The position numbers were made by a program, and so were the translations under genes. A DNA stretch of 64,000 nucleotides from CAWGET01 sp963821715 (GTDB lineage Bacteria > Bacteroidota > Ignavibacteria > Ignavibacteriales > Melioribacteraceae). The notes below the pieces were generated by a model. It worked only from the letters and a program-made list of their open reading frames with translations, was not told the origin of the DNA and did no database searches. Location: the NCBI GenBank assembly GCA_963821715.1, contig CAWGET010000006.1, forward strand, positions 186,001-250,000, in the 5' to 3' direction. Shown piece after piece: positions 33,417 to 41,617 of the stretch (positions are counted from its first letter, which is position 1; the number at the start of each line of letters is the position of its first letter).

Positions 33417-33814
33417 GTTAGAATCCTGCAATATTTGTTTATCCCTTCAACCTTCGCTTTTATTTGCATGCTTAAAAGTTTTTCTTTTACAGGATATAGA
33501 TGATTATTCGGCACGATCAAATGAAACTCTCTATTAAACTCCTCGGCGTTGGCGGAAAAAAGTTTCCAGATCTTTTCAGTATCACTATTTTTGATCGAAT
33601 AATCCGTCTCGATCCTGAAGATGGATTTCATTTCATCTTTTGTGCAGGAAATATCCGGAGTAAAACCTTCCTGTGAACCATTCCAGTAAATCTTTGCCGG
33701 GATATTAAATCCATAAATATCAGCTTTAATATTTTTAAAATTATTCAGGTTTAAATAATCCAGAACAATTTGAATAATTGAGTCTCTTTCTAATTCCTCA
33801 ATGTCAGCACTCAT
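33413..33814 (-). CDS. Hypothetical protein, possible nuclease-like fold
   Basis: This protein of about 133 residues is read from the ATG at 33814 (MSADIEELERDSIIQ), which has a GGAGA site; an in-frame codon at 33847 would add eleven residues. It is predicted to be alpha/beta. The order helix, FKNIKADIYGFNIPAKIYWN, TPDISCTKDEMKSIFRIETD and then FHLIVPNNHLYPVKEKLLSM resembles small restriction-endonuclease-like folds with a Pro-Asp and an E-x-D, but this is weak. Convergent with the cysteine desulfurase, overlapping by 4 bp. Confidence 0.5.
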   Translation of the reverse strand: MSADIEELERDSIIQIVLDYLNLNNFKNIKADIYGFNIPAKIYWNGSQEGFTPDISCTKDEMKSIFRIETDYSIKNSDTEKIWKLFSANAEEFNREFHLIVPNNHLYPVKEKLLSMQIKAKVEGINKYCRILT

Positions 33815-34147
33815 TTTGTCTCCATAATATAAATGGGAAATACTCATTTCATACGTAGGGAAAAATTTAGGTGTTTTTGAAAAATTTATAATTTTATTTT
33901 GAAAATAGATGAAAGTATTTCTTTACTTCGCAGGTAAAAAAACAATTCAGTCAGGACTTCACTGGAAACAAACCGTAATTTCAGATCTTTAATAAAGATC
34001 CAGCTCTTTTGGGGCTTTTAATGATTGATATGAATAGATTCCAAAAAATTTAATACATCTCCAAAATATTTTTTTATTGATTTATTCGAAAAGATAAATT
34101 ATTATTTTAAAAGACGTACTAGTCTTAATTAACAGAGGGAGATAGAA
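33815..34147. promoter_or_regulatory. Gene-free stretch before the peroxidase-TsdA fusion
   Basis: These 333 bp separate the divergent hypothetical gene and the fusion gene. A small palindrome GATCTTtaatAAAGATC lies near 33987-34003. The last 30 bp contain AGAGGGAGATAG, a good ribosome-binding site for the ATG at 34148. I see no further gene. Confidence 0.3.
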
Positions 34148-36091
34148 ATGAACAAATTAAAAGTTCTTTCCAATTATTTATTACTTATTCTTTTAATCAT
34201 TTTTTTAGCTGTTGAAGTTGATGCCGCAGGAGTTAAAAATAATTCCGAGACGGACAAAAAAGTAAATATTGATACTAAAGACGGGGCTTTATATTATCAA
34301 GCTAACGCTATATTTGGTGTTATGCCGGATAAACTTTACGGAAGCGAGAACGATTCTCCCGGCGAAGTTGCTCTAGGCAAAAAATTATATTTCGAGAAGG
34401 CGCTTTCGGTCGATAGTTCGCAGAATTGCAATAGCTGCCACAAAATCGACGGCAATGCAGGGGGCGCGGATTTTATGGAAACTTCAAAAGGGGCAAAAGG
34501 AAATTTTGGTCCGAGGAATTCACCCACGGTATTAAATTCCGGTTATCAAATCGATCAGTTTTGGGATGGAAGAGCCGAGGATTTAGCCGATCAGGCTACG
34601 GGTCCAATAATGAATCCGATTGAAATGGGAATGCCGCATGAGGATATTGTTCTTGAGAGATTAAAAAAAGATGAAAATTATAGGACGGAGTTTGCTAAAG
34701 TATATCCCCATTCCGATACTGCGATAACTATGAAGAACCTCGGCAAAGCGATAGCCGCTTTCGAGCGTACGTTAGTAACGCACGATAAATTCGATCAATT
34801 TATGGGCGGAAATCTTGACGCGCTTACAATGAAAGAGAAAGAGGGACTTGATTTGTTTATAAATTCCGGCTGCGTTAGATGTCATAATGGTCCTGCTCTC
34901 GGCGGAATAATGTATCAGAAAATCGGCATTTATAATCCCTATCATCAATCAGATTCCGGCAGAATAGCAGTTACCAATAATCCGGATGATCTTTATGTTT
35001 TCAAAGTTCCTGTTTTGCGTAATATCGCTTTAACCGCGCCTTATTTTCACGACGGCAAAATCGCCACGCTTGCCGAAGCAGTCGATCAAATGGGCTATCT
35101 TCAACTTGACACTCTTCTTACAGGCGAAGATATAATGAAAATACTTCATTTTTTTACCGCGCTTACGGATAATAAAAGAATACATGATTATGAAGCGAAT
35201 GTTGAGAGATCGTCGGAGGATTGGAAAACAATAAATGTGGATAGCGTTATTGCGGCTAAAGACGCTGAGGTAAAATATGGTCTAGAGCTTCTGTCAAATA
35301 CGAAACAGTATTTAGGTAAGGAAGCCGGATATGAAGGACCGGGATTTTCGGGAAATGAATTATCCTGTACAAATTGCCATCAGGATAAAGGAACGAAAGA
35401 ATATGGAATGCCCTGGATCGGCGTAACTGAAAGATATCCAAGATTCCGGGGACGTTCTAATAAAACGGGTGATTTGAAAGACCGCATAAACGGATGTATG
35501 GAACGGAGTATGAATGGCGAAAAATTATCCGAAGAGAGCCGCGAAATGAACGCGATGATAGCTTATATGCAGGCACTGAGTAAAGACGCGCCGGAAGAGA
35601 TTGTGGGACGTCTTAATGTGCCATTCGATTATCCAAACCGTAAAGCAAACTTTGAAAAAGGCGAAAGAGTGTATATAAACAAATGTCAATCGTGTCACGG
35701 ACTTGACGGTTCGGGATATCTTGAACGTGTAACCAATAACGAAAATGAAACTATAACTCCCGCATTATGGGGAGAATATTCTTTCAACAACGGCGCCGGA
35801 ATGCACAGGGTTCTAACTTCCGGAACATTTATAAAAGGGAATATGCCGCTCGGCGCTCCTTGGAAGCATATTGAACTTTCTGATGAAGAAGCATATGATG
35901 TTGCGGCTTATATCAATTCCAAAACTCGTCCGCAAATGGAAGGATTGGAGGATGATTATCCCGACTTGACAAAGAAACCGATCGATTGTCCCTATCCGCC
36001 GTATGCAGATAATTTTTCGCAAGAGCAGCATCAGTTCGGTCCTTTCCAGCCGATAAAAGAATATTATGCCAACCTTAAAAAGGGAAAATGA
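34148..36091 (+). CDS. Four-haem fusion: cytochrome c peroxidase/MauG module plus thiosulfate dehydrogenase (TsdA) module
   Basis: This 647-residue periplasmic protein has a signal peptide (about 1-27) and two modules. Residues about 50-340 are a di-haem peroxidase (CcpA/MauG family) with CNSCH at 94-98 and CVRCH at 242-246, plus the hallmark FKVPVLRNIALTAPYFHDG at 285-303. Residues about 372-645 follow TsdA closely: CTNCH at 407-411, the Cys haem ligand in RINGCMERSMNG (Cys450), CQSCH at 513-517, SFNNGAGMHR, and the Met ligand in FIKGNMPLG (Met566), ending QHQFGPFQPI. TsdA joins two thiosulfates into tetrathionate (or the reverse). The peroxidase part may carry electrons or give a second activity (inference). 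A terminator follows, so it is monocistronic. Confidence 0.9.
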   Translation: MNKLKVLSNYLLLILLIIFLAVEVDAAGVKNNSETDKKVNIDTKDGALYYQANAIFGVMPDKLYGSENDSPGEVALGKKLYFEKALSVDSSQNCNSCHKIDGNAGGADFMETSKGAKGNFGPRNSPTVLNSGYQIDQFWDGRAEDLADQATGPIMNPIEMGMPHEDIVLERLKKDENYRTEFAKVYPHSDTAITMKNLGKAIAAFERTLVTHDKFDQFMGGNLDALTMKEKEGLDLFINSGCVRCHNGPALGGIMYQKIGIYNPYHQSDSGRIAVTNNPDDLYVFKVPVLRNIALTAPYFHDGKIATLAEAVDQMGYLQLDTLLTGEDIMKILHFFTALTDNKRIHDYEANVERSSEDWKTINVDSVIAAKDAEVKYGLELLSNTKQYLGKEAGYEGPGFSGNELSCTNCHQDKGTKEYGMPWIGVTERYPRFRGRSNKTGDLKDRINGCMERSMNGEKLSEESREMNAMIAYMQALSKDAPEEIVGRLNVPFDYPNRKANFEKGERVYINKCQSCHGLDGSGYLERVTNNENETITPALWGEYSFNNGAGMHRVLTSGTFIKGNMPLGAPWKHIELSDEEAYDVAAYINSKTRPQMEGLEDDYPDLTKKPIDCPYPPYADNFSQEQHQFGPFQPIKEYYANLKKGK

Positions 36092-36105
36092 TTCTGAGGA
36101 AATAT

Positions 36106-36133
36106 AAGAACTCCCCAAGGGGAGTTCTTTTTT
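36106..36133 (+). terminator. Rho-independent terminator of the fusion gene
   Basis: AAGAACTCCCC pairs perfectly with GGGGAGTTCTT across a 2-base AA loop, then TTTT. It lies 14 bp downstream of the stop codon. Confidence 0.92.
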
Positions 36134-36194
36134 ATAAAAATTTGCAAATGATCTGAGATCTGTTAACAGACATATTAGGAAGAGATTACACGTT

Positions 36195-36250
36195 CTTTTT
36201 CAATTTTCTTGTTTAATTCTTTTTTTTAATTCTTTTGTTCAATTCTCTTT
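36195..36250. repeat. T-rich degenerate repeat, copy 1
   Basis: Repeated AATTCTTTT / CAATTCTCTTTT words end in TTTTGTAATGTTATTTT. The same arrangement ends TTTTGTAATATTATTTT at 63694-63747. This copy lies between convergent genes and the other upstream of a start codon. Confidence 0.4.
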
Positions 36251-36257
36251 TGTAATG

Positions 36258-37124
36258 TTATTTTGCAATAATCATATTATCAATCAATCTTGTTTTTCCG
36301 ATCTTACAGGCAATCAAAATGTAATAGGCGTTACCTGTTTCCAAATAATTTACTTCCTCAAAATTTTCTATATTTACAACTTTTAGGTAATCAAGATTTG
36401 AACTTTTTGCTGAATTTATAATTCTCTTCATTTCATTATAAATTTTTTCAGTTTTTCTTTCACCGTTAGAAACTAGTTCCCTTGCAGCTTTTAATGCACG
36501 GCTCAAAACAAGCGCGTCTTTACGTTCCGTTTCAGAAAGATAAATATTACGCGAACTCATCGCCAGACCGTCTGCCTCCCTAACAATAGGCTCGACAATT
36601 ATTTCAACATCTAATTTTAAATCCCACGTCATCCGCTTTATTGCCGCAGCCTGCTGAGCGTCCTTCTGCCCGAATACAGCAAAGTGAGGTTTTACACAAT
36701 TAAACAAAATATTCACAATAGTCGTGACTCCGCGAAAGTGAGTCGGACGAAAAGCGCCCTCAAAACTTTTGGTTATTTTTTCGACTTCGACGTAAGTTTG
36801 AAAATCCCTCGGATATATTTCCGAAACTTCCGGATAAAAAATTGCGTCTACATTAAACTCGGTCAATAATTTTTTATCGCGGTCAAAATCGCGCGGATAT
36901 TTTGCCAAGTCTTCGTTCGGAGAAAATTGAGACGGATTTACAAATATTGAAACGATGGTTATGTCCGCCAATTGATTAGCTTTTTTTACAAGTGAAAGAT
37001 GCCCTTCGTGCAGATATCCCATAGTTGGGACGAGCGCGATTTTTTTACTTTCCATTCTGCAGGAATCGGCGAAGCGATGCATTTCTGCTGCTGAGGAAAT
37101 AATTGTGATGTTCTCGGAGGACAT
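36258..37124 (-). CDS. panC: Pantothenate synthetase
   Basis: This 288-residue enzyme condenses pantoate with beta-alanine using ATP. Clear motifs are ALVPTMGYLHEGHLSLVKKA (HIGH-type ATP site), SIFVNPSQFSPNEDLAKYPR, FRGVTTIVNILFNCVKPHFA, FGQKDAQQAAAIKRM and MSSRNIYLSETERKDA. Length is normal for PanC. It shares one base with the stop of accD, so it is translated in the accD operon. With coaX nearby, the window has two steps of CoA synthesis. Confidence 0.96.
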   Translation of the reverse strand: MSSENITIISSAAEMHRFADSCRMESKKIALVPTMGYLHEGHLSLVKKANQLADITIVSIFVNPSQFSPNEDLAKYPRDFDRDKKLLTEFNVDAIFYPEVSEIYPRDFQTYVEVEKITKSFEGAFRPTHFRGVTTIVNILFNCVKPHFAVFGQKDAQQAAAIKRMTWDLKLDVEIIVEPIVREADGLAMSSRNIYLSETERKDALVLSRALKAARELVSNGERKTEKIYNEMKRIINSAKSSNLDYLKVVNIENFEEVNYLETGNAYYILIACKIGKTRLIDNMIIAK

Positions 37125-37963
37125 TAACTAAAATATTCTATAAGCAGATTTAATTTCTCTTTTAACTCTTTTCGATCTACAATAAAATCGACAAAACCTT
37201 TTTCCTGCAAAAATTCCGATCTTTGAAAGCCATCAGGAAGATCTTTTCCGATAGTTTGTTTGATGACACGCGGTCCGGCAAATCCAATTAGCGCGTTCGG
37301 TTCGGCAATAATTACATCACCAAGCATTGCATAACTTGCGGTTGTTCCTCCAGTTGTCGGATCGGTCAGGATTGAAATATAAGGTAACTTCGCTTCAGCG
37401 AGCCGCGCCAGCCTTGAACTGGTCTTCGCCATCTGCATTAAGGAATATGCGCCTTCCATCATCCTTGCGCCGCCGCTTTGAGAGATAATGATTAGCGGAA
37501 TCTTGTTTTCATATGCGCGGTCTATTGCTCTCGCAATTTTTTCTCCAACAACAGACCCCATACTTCCGCCGATAAACTTGAAATCCATACAGGCGAAGGA
37601 AACTTTCTTCTCTTCAATTTTTCCGATACCGGTTCTAACCGCATCGTTCAGGCCGGATTTTTTTATCGTCGCCTCAATCCTGTCGCTATATTTTTTTGTA
37701 TCGATAAAATTGAGCGGGTCACCGGATTTCATCTTTTTATCAGTTTCTTTAAAACTATTTTTGTCAAATATTACATTAACGTAATCTTCACTGCTTATTC
37801 TGAAATGGAAATCGCATTTAGGGCAGACCCAATGATTTGCTTCCAACTGCCGGCGATGAATTATCTCAGCGCAGCCGTCGCATTTTATCCATTGTCCGTC
37901 CGGAACGTCTTTTTTAATACTCTCCGGCGATATATTTTCTTTCGATCGTTTAAACCAAGCCAT
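37124..37963 (-). CDS. accD: Acetyl-CoA carboxylase carboxyltransferase, beta subunit
   Basis: This 279-residue subunit makes malonyl-CoA with AccA, which is not in view. The N-terminal four-Cys zinc ribbon is C28, C31, C47 and C50 (KCDGC and CPKC). The crotonase-fold domain includes FKFIGGSMGSVVGEKIARA, ISQSGGARMMEGAYSLMQM and GGTTASYAMLGDVIIAEP. It is joined end to start with panC (one shared base) and with the DUF1573 gene (one shared base), forming a compact block. Confidence 0.96.
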   Translation of the reverse strand: MAWFKRSKENISPESIKKDVPDGQWIKCDGCAEIIHRRQLEANHWVCPKCDFHFRISSEDYVNVIFDKNSFKETDKKMKSGDPLNFIDTKKYSDRIEATIKKSGLNDAVRTGIGKIEEKKVSFACMDFKFIGGSMGSVVGEKIARAIDRAYENKIPLIIISQSGGARMMEGAYSLMQMAKTSSRLARLAEAKLPYISILTDPTTGGTTASYAMLGDVIIAEPNALIGFAGPRVIKQTIGKDLPDGFQRSEFLQEKGFVDFIVDRKELKEKLNLLIEYFS

Positions 37964-38691
37964 TAAGAATCCCTTTTCTGAACGTTAACTTCAAGAGTTA
38001 TTGTCTGGGAAGGTTGTTCGGGATCGTTAGAAAAAAGAGTAACCGTTCGTGTCATCTTACCGGAGCGTTTTGCCGTATCAAGTTCAATTCTTAAATTTCC
38101 TTTTTCGCCCGGCGCCAATTTCTTTCCGCTCACAACCGCGGCTGTACATCCGCACGAAGTTTTTACATCTTTAATTATAAGTTCATCTTTTCCCGAGTTT
38201 ACAAAATTAACTTGCCAGTCTAAGACTTCGCCTTCTATAGCCGTGCCAAAATCTTTATGATAAGTTTCAAGTTCAAGTTTCGGCAGTTCAGCTTCGGAAT
38301 TTTTTAGTTCGGATCTCTCAACAATTTCCGCGGTAAATGTTAATCTTATTTCGGGATTATCCGGATCGTTCGACGAGATATATACATATTTTTTCTGCGC
38401 TCCGCTTCTTCCCGCTGAATTAAATTTCACATTGATTGTTGTGCTTTCTCCGGGTTTCAATTGATCTTTTTTCGGCGCCGCTGCAGTGCATCCGCACGAT
38501 GCTCTCACACGCTGGATATCCAATACATCCCCGCCTGTGTTTGTTATCAGGAAGTCATGAGTTACTTCAACTCCCGGAGCAATTTTTCCAAATTCGTAAT
38601 CAGTTTCTGAGACTGTTATTTTTGGTCCTACTATTTGCGCGTTTACCGTGAATGCCGCAAATAAAAATAGAAATATTATTTTTAATTTCAT
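37963..38691 (-). CDS. Secreted DUF1573 protein with two Ig-like domains
   Basis: I place the start at the ATG at 38691 (MKLKIIFLFLFAAFTVNAQ), which gives a clean signal peptide and has an AGGTG site; an upstream in-frame start would bury it. The mature protein of about 222 residues has two DUF1573 (ASPM/SPD-2/Hydin-like) repeats, each with the motif SCGCTAA (RASCGCTAAAPKK and KTSCGCTAAVVSG). The domains are extracytoplasmic beta-sandwiches common in this phylum, of unclear function. Start and stop overlap tsaB by 4 bp (ATGA). Confidence 0.88.
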   Translation of the reverse strand: MKLKIIFLFLFAAFTVNAQIVGPKITVSETDYEFGKIAPGVEVTHDFLITNTGGDVLDIQRVRASCGCTAAAPKKDQLKPGESTTINVKFNSAGRSGAQKKYVYISSNDPDNPEIRLTFTAEIVERSELKNSEAELPKLELETYHKDFGTAIEGEVLDWQVNFVNSGKDELIIKDVKTSCGCTAAVVSGKKLAPGEKGNLRIELDTAKRSGKMTRTVTLFSNDPEQPSQTITLEVNVQKRDS

Positions 38692-39344
38692 TTTTTCACC
38701 TTTATTACAAAATCTTTTAAGTAATTCGGTTCTGTATAATCGACTTCGTAAGTTAATAAATCCTTTCCAAAAAAATAAGACCATTTAGCGATATATTCTG
38801 CGGAAGGCGATGATACATTTTTTACGCTGCGGAAATTATCATTATTTCCATACAGCAAATCTTCTTCATCCAAAAAATCTTCAAGTTTATTTTTATTGAT
38901 TATCTGCAATCGCTCGATTAGTTTATATCCTTCTTCTTCTTTTAAGAATTTCGCGAAATACAGCTCATCCCGGTTAACAGTATTTGCGATTGCGAACTTC
39001 CGGTTTAAAGGAACATAATTCCACAACTGATACGCAAGCGCTTCGAAAGTAGGAACCTGAACAATGGGTAAATCCAATCCGAATACAAAACCCTTTACCG
39101 CCGATAAGCCGATCCGCAAACCGGTAAAAGAACCGGGACCATTGGACACAGCAACATGATGAAGATCAGCAGGGGAAATTTTTGAGGCGTCAAGCAGTTG
39201 CTCTATCATCAGAAGCAGAACTTTGGAATGAATGTGCTTCTGTTTGTAATTCATTTCCACGGATTCATTTTCATTCAGCAAAACAGCAACGCTGCATATT
39301 TCGCCAGAAGTTTCAACCGCAAGTATCGGCAGATATTTATTCAT
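38688..39344 (-). CDS. tsaB: tRNA threonylcarbamoyladenosine biosynthesis protein TsaB
   Basis: This 218-residue ASKHA-fold protein supports TsaD in forming t6A37 in tRNA. It starts LPILAVETSGEICSVAVLL and has the typical SNGPGSFTGLRIGLSAVKGF motif and VPTFEALAYQLW. The C-terminal half is shorter and more variable, as usual for TsaB. It overlaps tsaE at the 5' end by 8 bp and the DUF1573 gene at the 3' end by 4 bp. Confidence 0.93.
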   Translation of the reverse strand: MNKYLPILAVETSGEICSVAVLLNENESVEMNYKQKHIHSKVLLLMIEQLLDASKISPADLHHVAVSNGPGSFTGLRIGLSAVKGFVFGLDLPIVQVPTFEALAYQLWNYVPLNRKFAIANTVNRDELYFAKFLKEEEGYKLIERLQIINKNKLEDFLDEEDLLYGNNDNFRSVKNVSSPSAEYIAKWSYFFGKDLLTYEVDYTEPNYLKDFVIKVKK

Positions 39345-39765
39345 ACTTTTTTATTTCTATCTTTCTGTTTTTTTCATCCAATGAGATAATTTCAATTTCA
39401 ATTATCTCGCGCGGTATAATGTCCGGCATTAGGTCTGCCCATTCGATTATAACATTCGCCGTATTATCAGCCAAATATTCGTCAAATCCTATATCGTATA
39501 ATTCTTCTATTTTTTCCAAACGGTAAAAATCAAAATGATAAAATTTCCTCTCGCCGGAATACTCATTAACAATTGAGAAGGAAGGGCTGCTTACGTTATC
39601 TATATTAAAATTTTTACAAAGATGTTTGATGAAAAAAGTTTTTCCCGCGCCGAGGTTTCCTATCAAGGTTACTATCTCGCCGTTCTTCAAAATTTTAGCA
39701 AATTCCTGAGCGACCATGATCGTTTCTTCTTCGGAACTTACTTCTCTGCTGAAAGGAAGTTCCAC
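39337..39765 (-). CDS. tsaE: tRNA threonylcarbamoyladenosine biosynthesis ATPase TsaE
   Basis: This 142-residue P-loop protein is the ATPase partner of TsaB/TsaD. The Walker A motif GNLGAGKT is at residues 36-43, followed by the conserved YSGERKFYHFDFYRLEKIEE and a Trp-containing IIEWADLMPDIIP. It overlaps tsaB by 8 bp, and its first base is the last base of the porX stop codon. The t6A genes are therefore fused into the same transcript as a T9SS regulator. Confidence 0.95.
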   Translation of the reverse strand: MELPFSREVSSEEETIMVAQEFAKILKNGEIVTLIGNLGAGKTFFIKHLCKNFNIDNVSSPSFSIVNEYSGERKFYHFDFYRLEKIEELYDIGFDEYLADNTANVIIEWADLMPDIIPREIIEIEIISLDEKNRKIEIKKYE

Positions 39766-41333
39766 TATTTATTCTCCATCGTAATAACCGGAAGTATCAT
39801 TTCTTCCATCGAGATTCCACCGTGCTGAAAAGTATCTTTGTAGTGATTCAAATATTTGTGATAATCCGTCGGATATACAAAATAATAATCCTCTTTCGCG
39901 ATTATATAACTAATAGTTATTCCGCGTTTTGGAAGTTTGTATTCATTGGGATTTTTTATATAGAGTGCGTTTTTGTCATCAACTTTTAAATTTCTTCCGA
40001 ATTTAAAACGAAGATTAGTTGACGCTTCTTTGTCACCTAAAACTTTTGCACCGCGCAAACTTCTTATACTTCCATGATCTGTGGTAACTACAATTTTTGC
40101 TTTGTTTATCTGCGAGATAGCTTTGAATGTATTGAGCAGCGAGGAATGAGTAAACCAGCTATGAGTTAAAGAACGGTAAGCTGATTCGTCCGGCGCAATT
40201 TCTTTTAATATGTCGGAATCGGATCTTCCATGAGCGATCATATCCAAAAAGTTTACTACAACAGCCATTAAGTGTGTGTTTTTATGTGATAAAACATTTT
40301 GTTCAAACGACCTTCCTACGTCTGGATCAATTATCTTAATATATTTTAAATCATTTTTTAGCTTGATGAACTTCCTGTCGAGCTGCTGCTGGAGCAACTC
40401 TTTTTCATATTTATTCTGACTTCTTTCATCGTCTCCGCCGCTTTGCCACAATTCTGGATATAAGTTTTCAATCTCTGAAGGGAACAATCCGCCGAACAAA
40501 GAATTCCTGGAATAAGGAGTGGCGGTAGGAAGAATAGAATAGTAATAATCCTTTTTGATATTGAAAAGATCGAGCAGTTCTCTTTCCATCACCATCCACT
40601 GGTCAATTCTAAGGCAGTCCAGCACAAAGAAAAAAACCGGACCTTCGGCTTCACCAAGCGAAGGAGCAACATATTTTGAAAATATTTCCGGTGTTAAAAC
40701 CGGCGTATCTTCTTCGCCCAGATTATTAATCCAGTTTTTGTAATTCCTTTCGACATACTTACAGAATTCCTGGTTGGCTTCCTTCTTCTGATCCGTCAAA
40801 GTCTGGCGAAGATTAACTTCTTTATGCGTGTCAAGCTCCAAATCCCAATTTACGAGTTTAAGATAAATATCTATCCACTCTTTAAAATCGGGTTCGTTCA
40901 ATATTTGCCGGGATATTTCATTAAAATCCTGCAGATAATCTTTTGTTACATATTCGCCCGAGATCTTTTTCCCTTCCAGTAGTTTTTTGCATACGAGAAG
41001 AACCTGAGAAGGGACAACCGGTTTGATCAGATAATCGCTTATTTTTCCGCCGATCGCGTCGTTCATTAAACTTTCTTCTTCGCTTTTAGTTACCATTACT
41101 ACCGGAATGTTCGCATCGAGATCTTTTATTCGGGATAGAGTTTCTAATCCTCCAATACCCGGCATCATTTCATCGAGAAAGATCAGATCAAAATTATTTT
41201 TTTCCACTTCGGTAACAGCATCTTCGCCGTTGGTTACGGTAGTAACATCGTATCCTTTTTCCGAAAGAAACATCACGTGCGACCTCAGCAATTCAATTTC
41301 GTCGTCCACCCAAAGAATTTGTTTATTTTTCAT
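39765..41333 (-). CDS. porX: PorX-type response regulator with PglZ domain
   Basis: This 522-residue protein has a CheY-like receiver at 1-120 and a PglZ/alkaline-phosphatase-like domain at about 215-520. In the receiver D10/D11, the phospho-acceptor D54, T82 and K104 are all present. The effector part contains FFVLDCLRIDQWMVM and TTDHGSIRSLRGAKVLGD, with Asp and His that can bind zinc. PorX works with a histidine kinase (PorY) and regulates T9SS in Porphyromonas and related bacteria; its PglZ domain is reported to cleave oligonucleotides. It overlaps tsaE by one base and lies 284 bp downstream of sprA on the same strand. Confidence 0.93.
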   Translation of the reverse strand: MKNKQILWVDDEIELLRSHVMFLSEKGYDVTTVTNGEDAVTEVEKNNFDLIFLDEMMPGIGGLETLSRIKDLDANIPVVMVTKSEEESLMNDAIGGKISDYLIKPVVPSQVLLVCKKLLEGKKISGEYVTKDYLQDFNEISRQILNEPDFKEWIDIYLKLVNWDLELDTHKEVNLRQTLTDQKKEANQEFCKYVERNYKNWINNLGEEDTPVLTPEIFSKYVAPSLGEAEGPVFFFVLDCLRIDQWMVMERELLDLFNIKKDYYYSILPTATPYSRNSLFGGLFPSEIENLYPELWQSGGDDERSQNKYEKELLQQQLDRKFIKLKNDLKYIKIIDPDVGRSFEQNVLSHKNTHLMAVVVNFLDMIAHGRSDSDILKEIAPDESAYRSLTHSWFTHSSLLNTFKAISQINKAKIVVTTDHGSIRSLRGAKVLGDKEASTNLRFKFGRNLKVDDKNALYIKNPNEYKLPKRGITISYIIAKEDYYFVYPTDYHKYLNHYKDTFQHGGISMEEMILPVITMENK

Positions 41334-41394
41334 TTATTCTTTACTATTAATTAAATGGAAATTAAAAATCTTAATCTTTACCAGCATCTGTTTT

Positions 41395-41437
41395 CCTTGC
41401 GCTATTTGTGCATTCTTTGCGGTTTTTGTGGCTTTGC
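41395..41437. repeat. Intergenic 'CTTTGCGG...TTTGTGG' repeat, copy 2
   Basis: CATTCTTTGCGGTTTTTGTGG matches the repeat at 27461-27482 in a different gap. It sits between sprA and porX. Confidence 0.5.
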
Positions 41438-41549
41438 TTTTTTCTCGCATCATCCAAAGTTAAAAAAAACTAACCACTATGGAACGGATCAAAAAAAATA
41501 AAATCAGTTTCTCAGATTCTCCCCTCTCACAACTCACGTTTAACCTGTC

Positions 41550-41600
41550 ACGGCGTAGTCGCTTTTACGAACCCGTCTGCTGAAGGCAGAGCCGGACGTA
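41550..41600. repeat. Palindromic repeat 3' of sprA
   Basis: GGCGTAGTCGC and TACGAACCCGT, then TCTGC-tgaag-GCAGA, form short stems. GGCGTAGTC followed by ACGAA-CC echoes the hairpin at the GIY-YIG/tmRNA junction (GGCGTAGTCCC...GGGACGAAGCC at 11314-11338). It lies 18 bp from the sprA stop codon and may serve as a terminator. Confidence 0.4.
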
Positions 41601-41617
41601 ATCAATTTACTCAAAAT

